Assembly (NCBI GenBank): GCA_019426215.1
Contig: CM033391.1
Coordinates: 8,110,708 to 8,174,707 of the forward strand
DNA length: 64,000 nucleotides
Direction of reading: 5' to 3'
Source of the DNA: Buddleja alternifolia
Taxonomy: Eukaryota; Streptophyta; Magnoliopsida; Lamiales; Scrophulariaceae
In this document: piece after piece, positions 1-11,698 of the stretch
How positions within the stretch are numbered: position 1 is the stretch's first letter
How the letters are laid out: each line of letters opens with the position of its first letter
The notes under the pieces: model-generated
The model's input: only the letters and a program-made list of their open reading frames with translations
The model's database searches: none
What the model was told of the DNA's origin: nothing
Position numbers and translations under genes: made by a program

Positions 1-536
1 CCGAGCATTCTCTAAATATGTTCTACAAAATATTTTTGGCATCAAACTCTTGGAAACTTCTTTGAGACAAAAACAAGTTGATAGACCTTTTTATGTATCT
101 AAACTTGGATTACATAGCAAGACTCCTTATTTTCATCTTTGTTGATTGTATACACCACATTGTGCAGGCCACGTGTTATCTGCTATTATACGTTTTGATA
201 TATATGCTATGCAATAGAATGACTTGATGTAAATATATATATATATATATATATGCATGCGTGTTATTTACTGGCGAAGCTTATATTTGTATATGTAGTA
301 CTAGACTAGTAGTGCTGTAGATTATTGTGTCAATTTCAATTATTGAGTGGTCTCGCCCCCCCTCCTTTTCTTTTTTTGCTTTCGTTTAGAATTTCTGTTT
401 TTCCTGATTGGAGTCTAGAATTGGAAAAATTGAATTATCTGATGGCCATTTATCATAACCAAGTAACTTTTGATGCTTAGTATTTTTTTTTTCCATTACT
501 TGATTTTAATATCAATTAATATGTCATATGCTTCAG
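1..536 (+). other. Intron of PDX2
   Basis: No coding segment matching PDX2 is seen upstream of the acceptor at 535-536, so this is the 3' part of an intron. It carries a short (AT)n tract near 229-254 and a T-rich run just before the acceptor. Confidence 0.7.
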
Positions 537-855
537 GATAATGCTGGACCTGAGAAGAAAGTGATTGTTGCTGTAAGGCAAGGGAACTTGCTAGCAACTG
601 CTTTTCACCCGGAATTGACTGCAGACACCCGATGGTTTGTGACTTTGTGCTGATAAACTAAATGTGTGTATATATACATATTATATGTATATATTTAAAG
701 CCTTAAATATTTGTATTCTCTCGTGTAGGCATAGTTACTTCTTGAAGATGGTGAATGAGACAAGTGAAGAAGCGTCAAGTAGCACTTCCTTGTCATCCGA
801 GGAATTAAGCTCTTCTGATCCATCTAAGTATGATCTCCCAATATTTCAGCAGTAA
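537..855 (+). CDS. PDX2: PDX2, glutaminase subunit of PLP synthase (3' end only)
   Basis: Two exons, 537-634 and 729-855, joined across a TGG (Trp) codon; the 5' part lies outside the window. PDX2 hydrolyses glutamine and passes ammonia to PDX1 for vitamin B6 (pyridoxal 5'-phosphate) synthesis in the cytosol. The joined product contains the segment [19 protein letters not shown]. Its His and Glu in HPE correspond to two members of the Cys-His-Glu triad of class I glutamine amidotransferases of the PdxT/SNO family. It ends in a Ser-rich plant-type tail and KYDLPIFQQ. Acceptor AG at 535-536, donor GT at 635-636, acceptor AG at 727-728, stop TAA 853-855. Nothing suggests it is broken. Confidence 0.93.
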
Positions 856-1774
856 CAAAGACGAGCAAGACGAGTAAGTGTAAAAATGGATTATCATATG
901 ATACAGTACTTGGTTACATATGTGCTTATAAAGTTGCGACAACAATTTGCAGATTTCAGTGTCTCAAAGTCCGTTTGAAGCTGACAAACAAAAAATTCTT
1001 TTTGTTTACGGGTTCTCAGAAAACATGTCTCCGTTGTATATATAATTTAGTACTTAATGGAATTAGTTTTAGGGTTGTCAAAGGACAACATTCTATTTGA
1101 CAGATGATGTCAATTGCTTTCAACTTTCTAATACATCATCTGCAGAATGTGATTTATAACACAGTATAAGTTTATTGCATGTATTTCTCTTTTGGTGGGA
1201 TTATATGAGCAGTTTCCTCTACGTCATGTACATGTGGCGCACACGTGGGCCCCGCATGATGGACGACTAAATTTTCTGGATACTATGGTGTGTGAACACG
1301 TTCAGATTTGGATGGCCGATGGATAGAATTTCTGTCCAACCTAATATAGACGAGGTAACAAAAATGTAAATTGTGGTGCCATATAATTATCTATTCAAAA
1401 CTGAGCGGTTCTGGTTGGTCGGTTTTATAAGTTGGCCATTTGATTGGTTTGGTGTTTTATAAGTTGGCCATGAGATAATTAATTATGGTTCCTCTAAAGT
1501 TTCATCTTGAATCCATTTGAGAACACAATGTACTTTATGTACACTTCTTCGCATCGCATTTGTTCATTTGGCAGTTTAGCACTGGGCTGATTGGCAATAA
1601 CAAATCTTTGGAAATGGAGGTCTGATTGTTACCTTTCTAGAATTTAGACAAAATTTTAATAAAAGAATAACTCTTCAATTAAATAACAAATCGATCGAAG
1701 TATTCTTCAAATTTTAAAAAGTTCATTCCATCAGTTTTTTCATTATTTTTTTTTTCAAAACTTTTACTTTTACA
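856..1774. other. PDX2 3' flank and gene-free spacer
   Basis: The first few hundred bases should hold the PDX2 3' UTR. No further coding signal or clear element is seen. Confidence 0.5.
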
Positions 1775-2550
1775 AATGTTTATGATTTTGTGGATTAGAT
1801 TAGCTTTGGCTAACTGGAATAGTAAGGCTTTGTTTGGATGTGTTTTCGTTTTATTTACAACCGTTATTTTCTATAATGTATGGAAAAATGAGTTTTTTTA
1901 TTTTTGTGTGAAAATGACGGCATGTTTGGTTGTGTTTCCGGAAATTGTTGGAATTGATGATTTGGTGATGTATGAAATGATTAAGTTAGTTAAAAATAAT
2001 GATTATGTGAATAATATATATAAAATAATAGGTAATATTATATTAATTAAATATATTTTTAAGTAAAAATGAAAAATCGACCCAAAAAAAAGTATTAAAA
2101 ATATTCAAAATGGGTCTTAAAATGTGTACGAGCTTACGAAGATTAAGATCATGTAATTTATTTCAATATAACACCACACTTGTTGCCGGAAATATCGATT
2201 TTTAGAAGGAGATGTGAGAAAAAAAAAATATATTGTGATTTGATAAAGTGAATGGTAGTTATTGGGGCATTTGAAAGTGAAAATGAAAATAAACGTATTT
2301 TCAGTTAAGAATGGTGTAAAGTATGTATTTAATTTTTAAATGAGATCGAAAATGAAAAAATGGGTTTGCAAACACAAACAAACATAGCCTAAGCATCATG
2401 AATTATGTTCTTTCCGTTGAACTGATGAGTTCAAACTTTAACTTTTACATTAACATTGTAAATGTTTATGATTTTGTGGATTAGATTAGCTTTGGCTTAC
2501 TGGAATGGTAAGTATCATGAATTATGTTCTTTCCGTAGAACCGATGAGGT
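1775..2550. repeat. Tandem duplication, one copy carrying a MITE
   Basis: A segment of about 90 bp beginning AATGTTTATGATTTTG occurs at 1775-1825 plus 2390-2430 and again, uninterrupted, at 2460-2550. The first copy is split by the MITE at 1826-2389. Confidence 0.88.
1826..2389. mobile_element. Tourist-like (PIF/Harbinger) MITE, 564 bp
   Basis: Terminal inverted repeats GGCTTTGTTTGGATG at the left and, read on the minus strand, GGCTATGTTTGTTTG at the right. It is flanked by a 3-bp TAA duplication (1823-1825 and 2390-2392), the TWA-type target of PIF/Harbinger elements. A paralogous copy of the flank at 2460-2550 has a single TAA and no insert, which fixes both boundaries. The short open frame inside (1776-2066) is chance reading through the element. 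Confidence 0.9.
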
Positions 2551-2654
2551 CTGCCTCATGTGGTATAGGGCTGTTCAGTGTTTAAAAAGGCGATTCAGGG
2601 GGTACCTTGAGGCGGGTGTTGGTAAAATGCTCCGGGCATTGGGGGAGGTGCAAC

Positions 2655-3374
2655 TAGGGTGTTCACAAATTGACCGAACCGATCGCAAATCGAAATTTCG
2701 GTTCGAACCATAAAATTCGGTTCGGTTTTCGTTTTGTTTTTTGCCAATATCTGATTTTCGGTTCTGTCGGTTCGGTTAACCGAAAAATCGATTTTTTTTT
2801 TATTTTTTTATTATTATATAGTATAATATAGACCAAAAACTATAAAAATGTGTTTCCTAGTGACAACTTATAGGAAAATAAAAAAAATGAATTAAAATTA
2901 GTCATAATAAAATTTTAATTATTTATTTATACCGAAATACCGAACCGGTTCACTTTTTAATTTCATTATGTCAATTTTAGTTGGTCATGCTAAACATAAT
3001 TATAAATATATGCATTCTAAAGATAAAAGTGAACAACAATAGCCAAAAAACAGTAGATAGTGAGATTTTTAAAATAACAGTAGCAAAAAAAAAAAAAATT
3101 TTTATTTTATTTTTCGGTTTTAACCGAATCGGAAAAAAAACCCGACCGAACCGGTCGGTTTTTTAACCGAACCGAACCTGTTCGGTTTGGTTTTCGGTCA
3201 ACTGAAAATTCGGTTCGGTTACCGAATTGAAAAAAAACCGACTGAACCGGTCAATTTTTAACCAAACTGAACCTGTTTGGTTCGGTTTCGGTCCGGATTT
3301 TTAGAAAACCGAAATTTCGGTTAACCAAAAATCCAGTTCGGTTCGGTTAGAAAACCGACCAATGAACACCCCTA
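2655..3374. mobile_element. hAT-type MITE, 720 bp
   Basis: Ends TAGGGTGTTCA and TGAACACCCCTA with a perfect 8-bp target duplication GGTGCAAC at 2647-2654 and 3375-3382, as for hAT elements. The interior is rich in CGGTTCGGTT and its complement, so it can fold back on itself. Same end type as the element at 56547-57321. Confidence 0.93.
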
Positions 3375-3504
3375 GGTGCAACCCCTGTGGGACGTACTCG
3401 ACGAAGTGGAGCGTACTCCTCGAATGACAGGACGTTTTTTTGCGCCTTACAACTTTAGCATACGGTTAGATTGTTTCGGCCAGATATAATGATTTTGAGC
3501 TCTT

Positions 3505-3950
3505 ACGAACTTAATCCAAACTTCTTTGCCAAAATTCACCCTCTTTTGATGGACAACATGTTAATGAATTGGAGAATTTGTAAATCTTGACTGACTTAGA
3601 GGGTGTTTGGCTAAGTTTATCCAAAACATCTTATAAGCTCCTATATCTTATAAGATGTTTTAGGTGCTTATAAGATGTAACATCTTATAAGATGTTTAAA
3701 AAATGTGTGGTTGGGTTACATTTTTAAAAAGAGCTTATAAGACCCAAACATCTTATTTTTTGGTCTTATAAACTGTTTTTTTTTAAAAAAATTATCAAAC
3801 AAATTTATAGAGCTTATAAGCTTTAAAAATCTTATAAGATGTTTAGAGGAACTTATAAGTTTAGCCAAACACCCTCTTAATCCTAACTTTTCAGCCAAAA
3901 TTCATCCGCCTTTGGTTGACAACATGTTAATGAATTGGAGGTTTTGCAGA
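3505..3950. repeat. Tandem duplication, second copy carrying a MITE
   Basis: A segment of about 85 bp including CAACATGTTAATGAATTGGA occurs near 3510-3595 and again after the MITE near 3877-3950, with moderate divergence between copies. Confidence 0.85.
3599..3876. mobile_element. Tourist-like (PIF/Harbinger) MITE, 278 bp
   Basis: Inverted termini GAGGGTGTTTGGCTAAGTTT and its near complement, TTA duplication at 3596-3598 and 3877-3879. Interior is full of ATCTTATAAG motifs. The uninterrupted target survives at 3511-3513 in a flanking duplicate. Confidence 0.92.
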
Positions 3951-4652
3951 TGGGTGGTGCTAATGAAGTGGAATAGTATTGGGAGCCGACGACGAAGATA
4001 ATGATCTTAATGATAAAACTTCCGATAGTGATCGACTAAATTAGTGCTCATCAGTTATTATTTTAAATATTAATTTTACATAGTGCTAGAATTTGAAACC
4101 ACTATTTGTCTATCACTATTGTTCTTGGCAAGAGTTGAACTCGTACTTTTAGCTTGCACGATTGAATATATTATTTTTTTGAGCTCTATATCTTAATTTT
4201 TTAAGTAAATTTTTTCCTTAAATTCTTGTAATTTTTCATTAATTTAAATCAATTTTTAAGATAATGTTATATATTTTTAATATTAAAAATCCAGATTTCA
4301 TTCGGCATACGCCCACCCGAATGTGCAACGCCCCACATGCGCCTACGTCTTTTAAAATACTTGTTCTATCCCACCAAATGTTTCTGTATATGTTTTTCAC
4401 TTATAGTAATTGTTTGTTAATAGTTTGTAATATTAATTGTAAATTAATGATTGTTAATTTGTTGTTTCCTTTTATGATTTAATGATTAATGTATTACGAC
4501 TTCATTCGATTTTTTTTTTAATAAATTTGTACCTACTATAAATTTCACGCGTCTGACCTTTTTTGATATCTTCTAAAACAAAAATTATTATGAAATGATT
4601 AACATGTTTTATTAGGTTCCTAAAACTATAATCTTATCATTTTAAAAAAAAT
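3951..4652. other. Gene-free AT-rich spacer
   Basis: No coding signal, no recognisable RNA and no bounded element seen. Confidence 0.5.
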
Positions 4653-4657
4653 ATTTC

Positions 4658-4955
4658 TACTATGAATAATTATTTGTGGATGTCTATTCATCTCCTAATT
4701 TCTTTATGGCCACTTAATTTTAATCATTATGTCCACTCATCTCCCAAAAACTCTTCATCTCCATGACTTTTCATTTTCCATCATGAGTAAATATAATTTA
4801 CTCTTTAGGTAATAAACCTTTGATATTCTAGTTTTGTGCCTATAAATAGGCAATGACATTGTATTGTAAATAGACACAAGAATATCAATAAAAGAGTTTT
4901 CTACTTAATTCTCTTATTCTCTCAACTTTATAATATTTAAGTTTATTTCATAACA
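4658..4955 (+). mobile_element. Solo LTR of a retrotransposon, 298 bp
   Basis: Perfect 5-bp duplication ATTTC at 4653-4657 and 4956-4960. Termini TACTATGAA and TTCATAACA are inverted repeats if the original TG start has mutated to TA. Inside are a TATA-like CCTATAAATAGG near 4840, an AATAAAA-like signal near 4887 and a pyrimidine-rich 3' part, the usual LTR layout. No internal retroelement sequence follows, so it is a solo LTR. Confidence 0.78.
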
Positions 4956-4960
4956 ATTTC

Positions 4961-7278
4961 AATATTTTCTATTTTAAAACTAAAAATCATCCTTATATTA
5001 TTTACTAATTTAAAAAAATAAAGAATATTGAAAAACTCGATTCATAAGTTTTATTTGAAAGAAAAACAGTACATATATATTACTATATATATTTGAAGGG
5101 GGTCATTTGACTCCAATTGCTCAATTTTGACCAAATACTCAATTCTTAGAATTTTGAATTTTTTTTTATTTTTTAAAAAAATTCTGATTGGTTGTCACAC
5201 AAAATCTTCATAATAAATATTTAAGTAATCGAAAAGCTTTATGCTGGCAGGAGTCCATGTTTTCGAATTATTCTCATGTATTTGTTATAGTTCCTAGAAA
5301 AAAGTTTGTTTACCAAAAAATCATTCAAAATCAGCCAACGAATACATTCACTCTCCACTATACTATTGGCGTTCGTATGTGGTGAAAAATGTCATTAATT
5401 GCCTATATTAACACCATTAATTAATTTAGTTAGCTAAACCAAACTCCCTTAATTCATGAATTAGTTTCATTGGCCAACACACAATTAATGTCAGAAAATA
5501 GTGGTTAATTAAATTATCATTCATTATTGAGAGAAGAAAATGAAACGTTTCTATCTAATCCTCATTTTATTGTTTATAATTTCAATGTTTTCTATCCATA
5601 TGCATTATAACTTTGAGACAGTGCTATTATACCTTCTTTTTTTTTTTTTTTTAACTTTTGTTATGAACGTTTTCGATATTAATTTTGCCCATTGATTAGT
5701 TTTATTTGTTTATTTTCGATTATCAGCTTCTTTTAATTCTTTCCCAATTACAGAGGATTGTTTGATGCTTTTCTCTTTGTTTCAATTTTTTATTTCTATA
5801 GTCTATTTTCACTTAATTTATTTCAATTTTTTGTTCTTAAGTATATTTTCACTTAATTTATCCAATAATTACTGTTTCGATTTTCTTTTGTTCTTTGTAG
5901 TGTGGGAGTGGTACATTGGATTTGCTCTACCCAAGTATTATTTTCCTACAGATTTCTCCTTTTTTACCTTAAAACTTTTTAAAATACATTGAAATGAGTT
6001 CTATTATAAGTTTATATACTCTTACATTAGTTTTAATAGTTCATAATGATTGAGATAAGCTAAATTATTACAATACATATGGTGCGTAACCTTTTTTATA
6101 ATATTCTATTTTTATTGCTCTTTCTTAGAAACTAAACTACACTAATATTATTGTCATACTTCCGACACTTAGAGATTATAATTTTGTTTGAATAATCAAA
6201 TTGATCGTGGATTTCTTTTAGTGATGCAGGAAAGTATGCTTCAATTTTAAATTAGCATTTAATATAAATTTTTATTCAATATTTTTTTCTGATAAACTTT
6301 CTTGTATTTTGCTACACTTAAAAGTGAGTTGATTGGAATTGATTTGTTTCTCATTATTGTTTTTTGCTTCCTGTATGTATGTCTTACTTTTTGGAAAACA
6401 AATTATATTCAGTACCAAGGGTTATAATTTACTATTTATAATCAGTGATTTTAAAATCCCCATTTGTACATGTTGTGTGTAAATATATAAATTATTAGCA
6501 TCCTTGGTTTATCTTATATATTTTGCATATTTATCTACATTTCTTCCTTTCTGTGTGGATGTGAAACGAGCTTAATGACTATCTAAATCTCTTGAAGGTT
6601 TGATATTTAAATGTTGGATATTTAATTTGTGCACTATTTTCCAAGTGGTGCTTTACTACATATATTTTAATGTGTGTCCCTTTTCTATAAACAAGTTCCA
6701 GTTAGATTGATAATTTGAAAGTCTTGCAATTGTCTGATTCAAATTAATTTTTGACGTAATATTATTTGTAAAGTTTTGTCATATATAGATATATATTAGT
6801 TTTCTTCATTGTTCTTACTCAAAAACGTTTCTCATTTTCAAGGAATTAATCTTTTCTATCCACGATGTATAAGCTGATATAGCATTTGTCTTTTATAAGA
6901 AAAAAGCCATGAGATATTTTAACGATTTGTTTCTTTAGTTCATTAATTGTATATATTTTCATCAATTGGGTCCTTTTCACTTTGACTATTCCTTTTTCAT
7001 GGATTGGCAAAGGTGATAATGCCGGGAACACTTTTAGATTTCTAATAAATATGTGAATTTTATTAAAGAGAGAAGTAATATACAATTTTTTTAAATTTGA
7101 AAGTGTGCGAAACTGCAAATAGTAATCAAGATCGATTTTTCAAATTTCATAACTTTTTTTTACAATTTGAAAATAAAACAAATGTAAACGAAATATATTA
7201 TTAATATAAAAATAAGACAATTGTTAGTTTTTTTTCATTATTGAAAAAACTAAAATCGTCATATAATTATTATTGCTT
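4961..7278. other. Gene-free region, probably in part a Helitron body
   Basis: AT-rich, no coding signal. It precedes the Helitron 3' terminus at 7279-7305 and may be its body, but I could not fix a 5' TC end. The AT-rich stretch near 5070-5100 is one possibility. Confidence 0.35.
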
Positions 7279-7305
7279 CCGTGCGTAGCACGGGTTATAT
7301 GCTAG
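7279..7305 (+). mobile_element. Helitron 3' terminus
   Basis: A 6-bp stem CCGTGC/GCACGG with a GTA loop (7279-7293) is followed 8 nt later by CTAG (7302-7305) and a T, the hairpin plus CTRR-T arrangement that ends Helitrons. The 5' end is not identified. Confidence 0.72.
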
Positions 7306-8162
7306 TATCACTTAACCAAAAGGTCTATAGCTAAAGTGTTTTAATTTGATGCAAGAACGAGAATGCGAAGAACATACTCTACAAAATAAATGGAATGACA
7401 AAGCAAAAAAGCGAATGTCATCTAAATTAGGTTCTACAGTGGTAAAAATGACCCAGAAGAACGCAAATCATTGATGATAATTTCACAACCCCCTTCCACG
7501 ACAACCATCCCAACCCCTTCCATATCCCTTCAATCTCCGGTGGTTTCGGTGATCTCTCCACCAACGGGTCGGCCTTGTATGTTGCTAAGAAATATTTGGA
7601 CTGATGAATTAAGATGTTCGGTAGTAAAGTAATTTTTTCCACCATTGTCTCGTTCCAATTGAACCATAAGTACCAACATATGATGAGGAAAAACTTCATT
7701 TGCACCTTTTATACATCTTGATTAGTGTACATGTTGCTATCAAATTAAGAGTTTCTAAGAACCTTATAATGTAATACTAACTTCTCACGTATTAATTAGT
7801 TGATCTCAACAAAACGAGGTTTTCTCCTCATCTGTCATGTACTTATAGACATAAATTTTTTAGCAACCCACCAAATGAAAAACTATAAGATCTAAAGAGG
7901 CTATCAAATTTAAATTCGAGGTAGTATTGCCATAATAATTACATACAAAATTGTATACTTTACAATAGTGAAAAAACATTTGAGAAATGCTAAAAAGGAA
8001 CTTATTAATACTTGGACAAAGTCTGATTGATTTTTAAATGCTCCATTCAGAACTTGATACAAAGGGTTGTTATTTACTAGATGGAACTATATATATACAA
8101 TATGAAATTGTAGCAAAGGGTCTTGACTATGTCCAAAATAGTTGATATATTGTTGCAGGGTC
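7306..8162. other. Gene A 3' flank
   Basis: Holds the unmapped 3' UTR of gene A (transcribed leftward). A minus-strand open frame at 7427-7705 has no recognisable domain and is not called. Confidence 0.45.
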
Positions 8163-11100
8163 TCAAGTACAGGAAGCTTCTACGGCTAAACTCTTTGTAA
8201 CATTTGCACAAGGGTTACCCAAATTCTCCACTGAAACTTCAATACTGCATCTTGATTTTCCTGTGCAAGCCTGTAAAAAGGTTTTGCAGCACGAGTGACT
8301 ATATAAACATCTTAATTCGAACATACGATGATCAAATATTATAAAAAATTAAACAACCCAAAAATAAAATAAAATAACCAACCTTTTGGACAATACCCCG
8401 AGCGTTTTTGCTCGTGCATCGACCGTAGTTAAAGCTTCCGCACGTTCCAAGTGGAGTCCCAAAGTCCACAAAATGGATTTCTGATATAACTTGTTTTGGC
8501 GAGGGGCATTCCAATGTGAGAGTTGGTTTTATTTTGCGTGTCAAATGATTTGCAGTTGGCATGTCCAATGGTAACGGGTGTGTCTCAGAAACCACTGAGC
8601 AAATGCGTTCTATTTCTCTTGTAACAATAGATATCTTTGTTGGATCTCCACCTATCTCCTCTAACACAACTAGGTCGTTTCCAGTTGGGTCAAGCCATGA
8701 GTGTGGAACATGATAGCTGCGAAATTATAGTGATTAGAATCGACAAGTAGTAGTGAGCTTAAGAGCTACTTCCTCTATCCCATCAAGGACGTGACTTTTT
8801 TAAGTAATTAAAATATGTTGCTAAATATATGGTGCGATAAATCAATCCTTTTTATAGTACAAAATATGATAAAAGACATCCTTTTTGTGACAGAAGAAGT
8901 AATTTAACATTAGTAGTAGTATGAAAGCTTAAGGACTTACTACTGTTGAGTTGGCTTTCCACAATTTTTCAGACATTTGCCTTGACCGAATTGTCCCCTA
9001 TAGTCGCAGGAATTGACGCAACTAGCATTTGAATCAGCAACATTGGATGTCCAATAACGCCCAATGCTATCCCCGTTTACCCATGCCTCACCCTTTCCCA
9101 TGCCTGTAAAGTCTATTGCAACAGGACTATTTCCAGGGGGAGCAGAAAACGTTGTCTAATAAAAAAAAAAAGATGATATTAGTTCTATTTAAAAAGTTGA
9201 AGAACTAAACTTATCCTAAAGAAAAAATTAGGATTTGTTAACATGGTCACTTAATATTATACTATTTCAATTTTTTTATGCGGAGAAGTACAAGATAAAA
9301 GAGAATGAGAAAGCAGAGTATTACCTTGTACCATGTTAGCACTGTGTTCTTAGGAAGAACGGGCTTTGAGACCCAAAGATTGGAACTTCCACTAGATAGG
9401 TCTTCTTCGTCCCCTTTCACGCCAATCTGCTTAGGTGTATTCCAAACGTAAATGAGAACGAAGTTAACGACTAGAGCACATAAACTTTTAAGTGCACTAA
9501 AATAAGCATTTTCTCAAGAAATTGACTACCAAATGCATTTAAAAAAGCATTTTGTTTGATTGACCTGATAATTCCATTCTTGCAAAAAGTTGTTGTTAAG
9601 GTCTTTGGTGCCATTAGCCAAAGCCAAACTTTTCAAAAATGCACCATTAATTCCTGCTCCCGCTGTATCAAAGAATGCTCCATAATTCTGTATCAGATAG
9701 AGCTTTGAATTAGAAAACATTTCTCAAAATACTTGTTAAAAAATATTTTTTAGGAATGTATTAACCTTTAGCCCCACTGTCATACTCAAGAGATCTATGG
9801 TATTATTTCCGGGTTGGAAGGTCACGGGAACCTCAATCGAAAAATTGTTGCTGCTGACGCGACCTTTTCCACTCCCTATACCATAATAGATGTTCTATTT
9901 TTAATAAGGGTAACATGACACAAGAGAAGCACGTAAAAAAAAGCAAGTTGTAATCCTGTTCTATCCAACATACAAAAGACAATTAATTAAAATTTTAATT
10001 CAATAATTAGTCTAACTCCTATCATATCCAAGAACAAATTTAAGCGAGTCGACACCTCTAAAAAGTAAAATGGTCATCTTACATTGGTTATGTTCATCTT
10101 CCTAATCAATTAGAATTAATGGTGCTAAATTTTAGTCGTGGAAACTGTCCAATTTCGTTAGCCTAGTCAGATGAAGAATCATAAGAGTAGGCTAGCTAAA
10201 CATACAAAACATGATTATAGATAGAAAATAAAAGACAGGAGTACCTTTTAGAAACAATTTTTATTTGCAATTTACCAAAAAAAAATAAAATAAATTCATT
10301 TGCTATTACCTACAAGCTTCCCGTTGACAAAAGCATAAAGTGCATGGCCACGTGAATCAACATGAAGTTTTACATGAGACCCGACTTTAAGCATAGGGTC
10401 ATTCGGTGCTAGATGGGTACTGACAAAGCAATCATGAATGTTAGAAAATACGATTTAAATATCAGAAGTTGCATATTTGATAAGACTTATTTATACCTGT
10501 AAGAATACCACAAGTAGTCACTTCTATCAGCAGTATTATTAATTTGCTCCGCCAACCCATATAACATAAAAGAAGTGTTTCTTGAGAGACCGACGGGTTC
10601 CTTAAACCAACTCCAATTTGAGAGGGTTGCAGTGGTACCGTTAATTGAAGGTTGACGAATGAAGTTTGTGGTGGTCATTATTGAATTGACCTGTCATTTT
10701 CGAAGAAACGTTACTAAACAAGCTTATGATGCTGGTTTCGTGATCAGTTAATAACCGATCTCCATGAGAATATTACTCCATTAGGTATGTCTAGAGTTTT
10801 AAAATAGTCATGAACCTTAGTTACACAACAAAAATTTGGTATTTTATTCAGTACAAGTTTTAAAAGTTTTTGCTTTCGCTGATCATAGTTGTTTAGTCAT
10901 ATAGAAAAGTCACTTTCCTGATGATCCCTTGTTCTACCCAATCAGTTCGTGAGTACTTAGCGCTCAAATTATAGGAAACGAATTCGTTATATCAAATTCT
11001 TAAGCACACCATAAAGGTTTATGAGCCAAACCTTTGCTGTGTTGTATACTACATTTTTGCAATCAGGTAAGATGCTAACAGACCAAGCAGGCAAGTCATA

Positions 11101-11653
11101 AGAATTTCCTCTAAACTTCACGGTTGCATCTGATTGGTTATCTAAATTGGCTAGAAAAGCAGCACATAACCCTGATCCAGTTTCGTAAACAGTGGCCTGA
11201 AACAGAAAAAGTTCCAAATTGAGAACACATAATTATCATATTCTTTCCCATTCTTTCGTATGTGAAAAATAAATAATAATGATGCCCTATGTAACAAAAT
11301 ATATAGCAGTTGTAGAAACTTAAGTTTGTTATACATAGCTGTTTACCTAAAATGAGGAATTATCCTCAACCTCTTTATTAGGACAACCATTCAAAAATAT
11401 AATCAATGAAATGGTTAAAGTTGAAATGTTACCTCCAAATTTTTTCCAATAGAGGTAGTTTTACCAAAAGTTGCCACCATCGCCGCTTCACTAAGCTTTA
11501 TAGCCTTGTGTAGATCTTTCAAGTGACCCCACTTGGGCTGCCTAAGAAGGCCTAAGATAGACAACAAAAACTAGTAAATCCATCAAAAATGAATGGTTAG
11601 GGCATATTCAGGTCAATTATATTAGTATTGATTTTTGTGAAGATGAAGCTATC

Positions 11654-11698
<45 letters not shown>

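Noticed and set aside
1776..2066. 96-codon open frame
   Set aside because: Starts in duplicated flank and runs through a MITE; composition and context are non-coding.
7427..7705. 92-codon minus-strand open frame
   Set aside because: Some coding-like composition but no recognised domain, no splice partners and no homology to the neighbouring genes.
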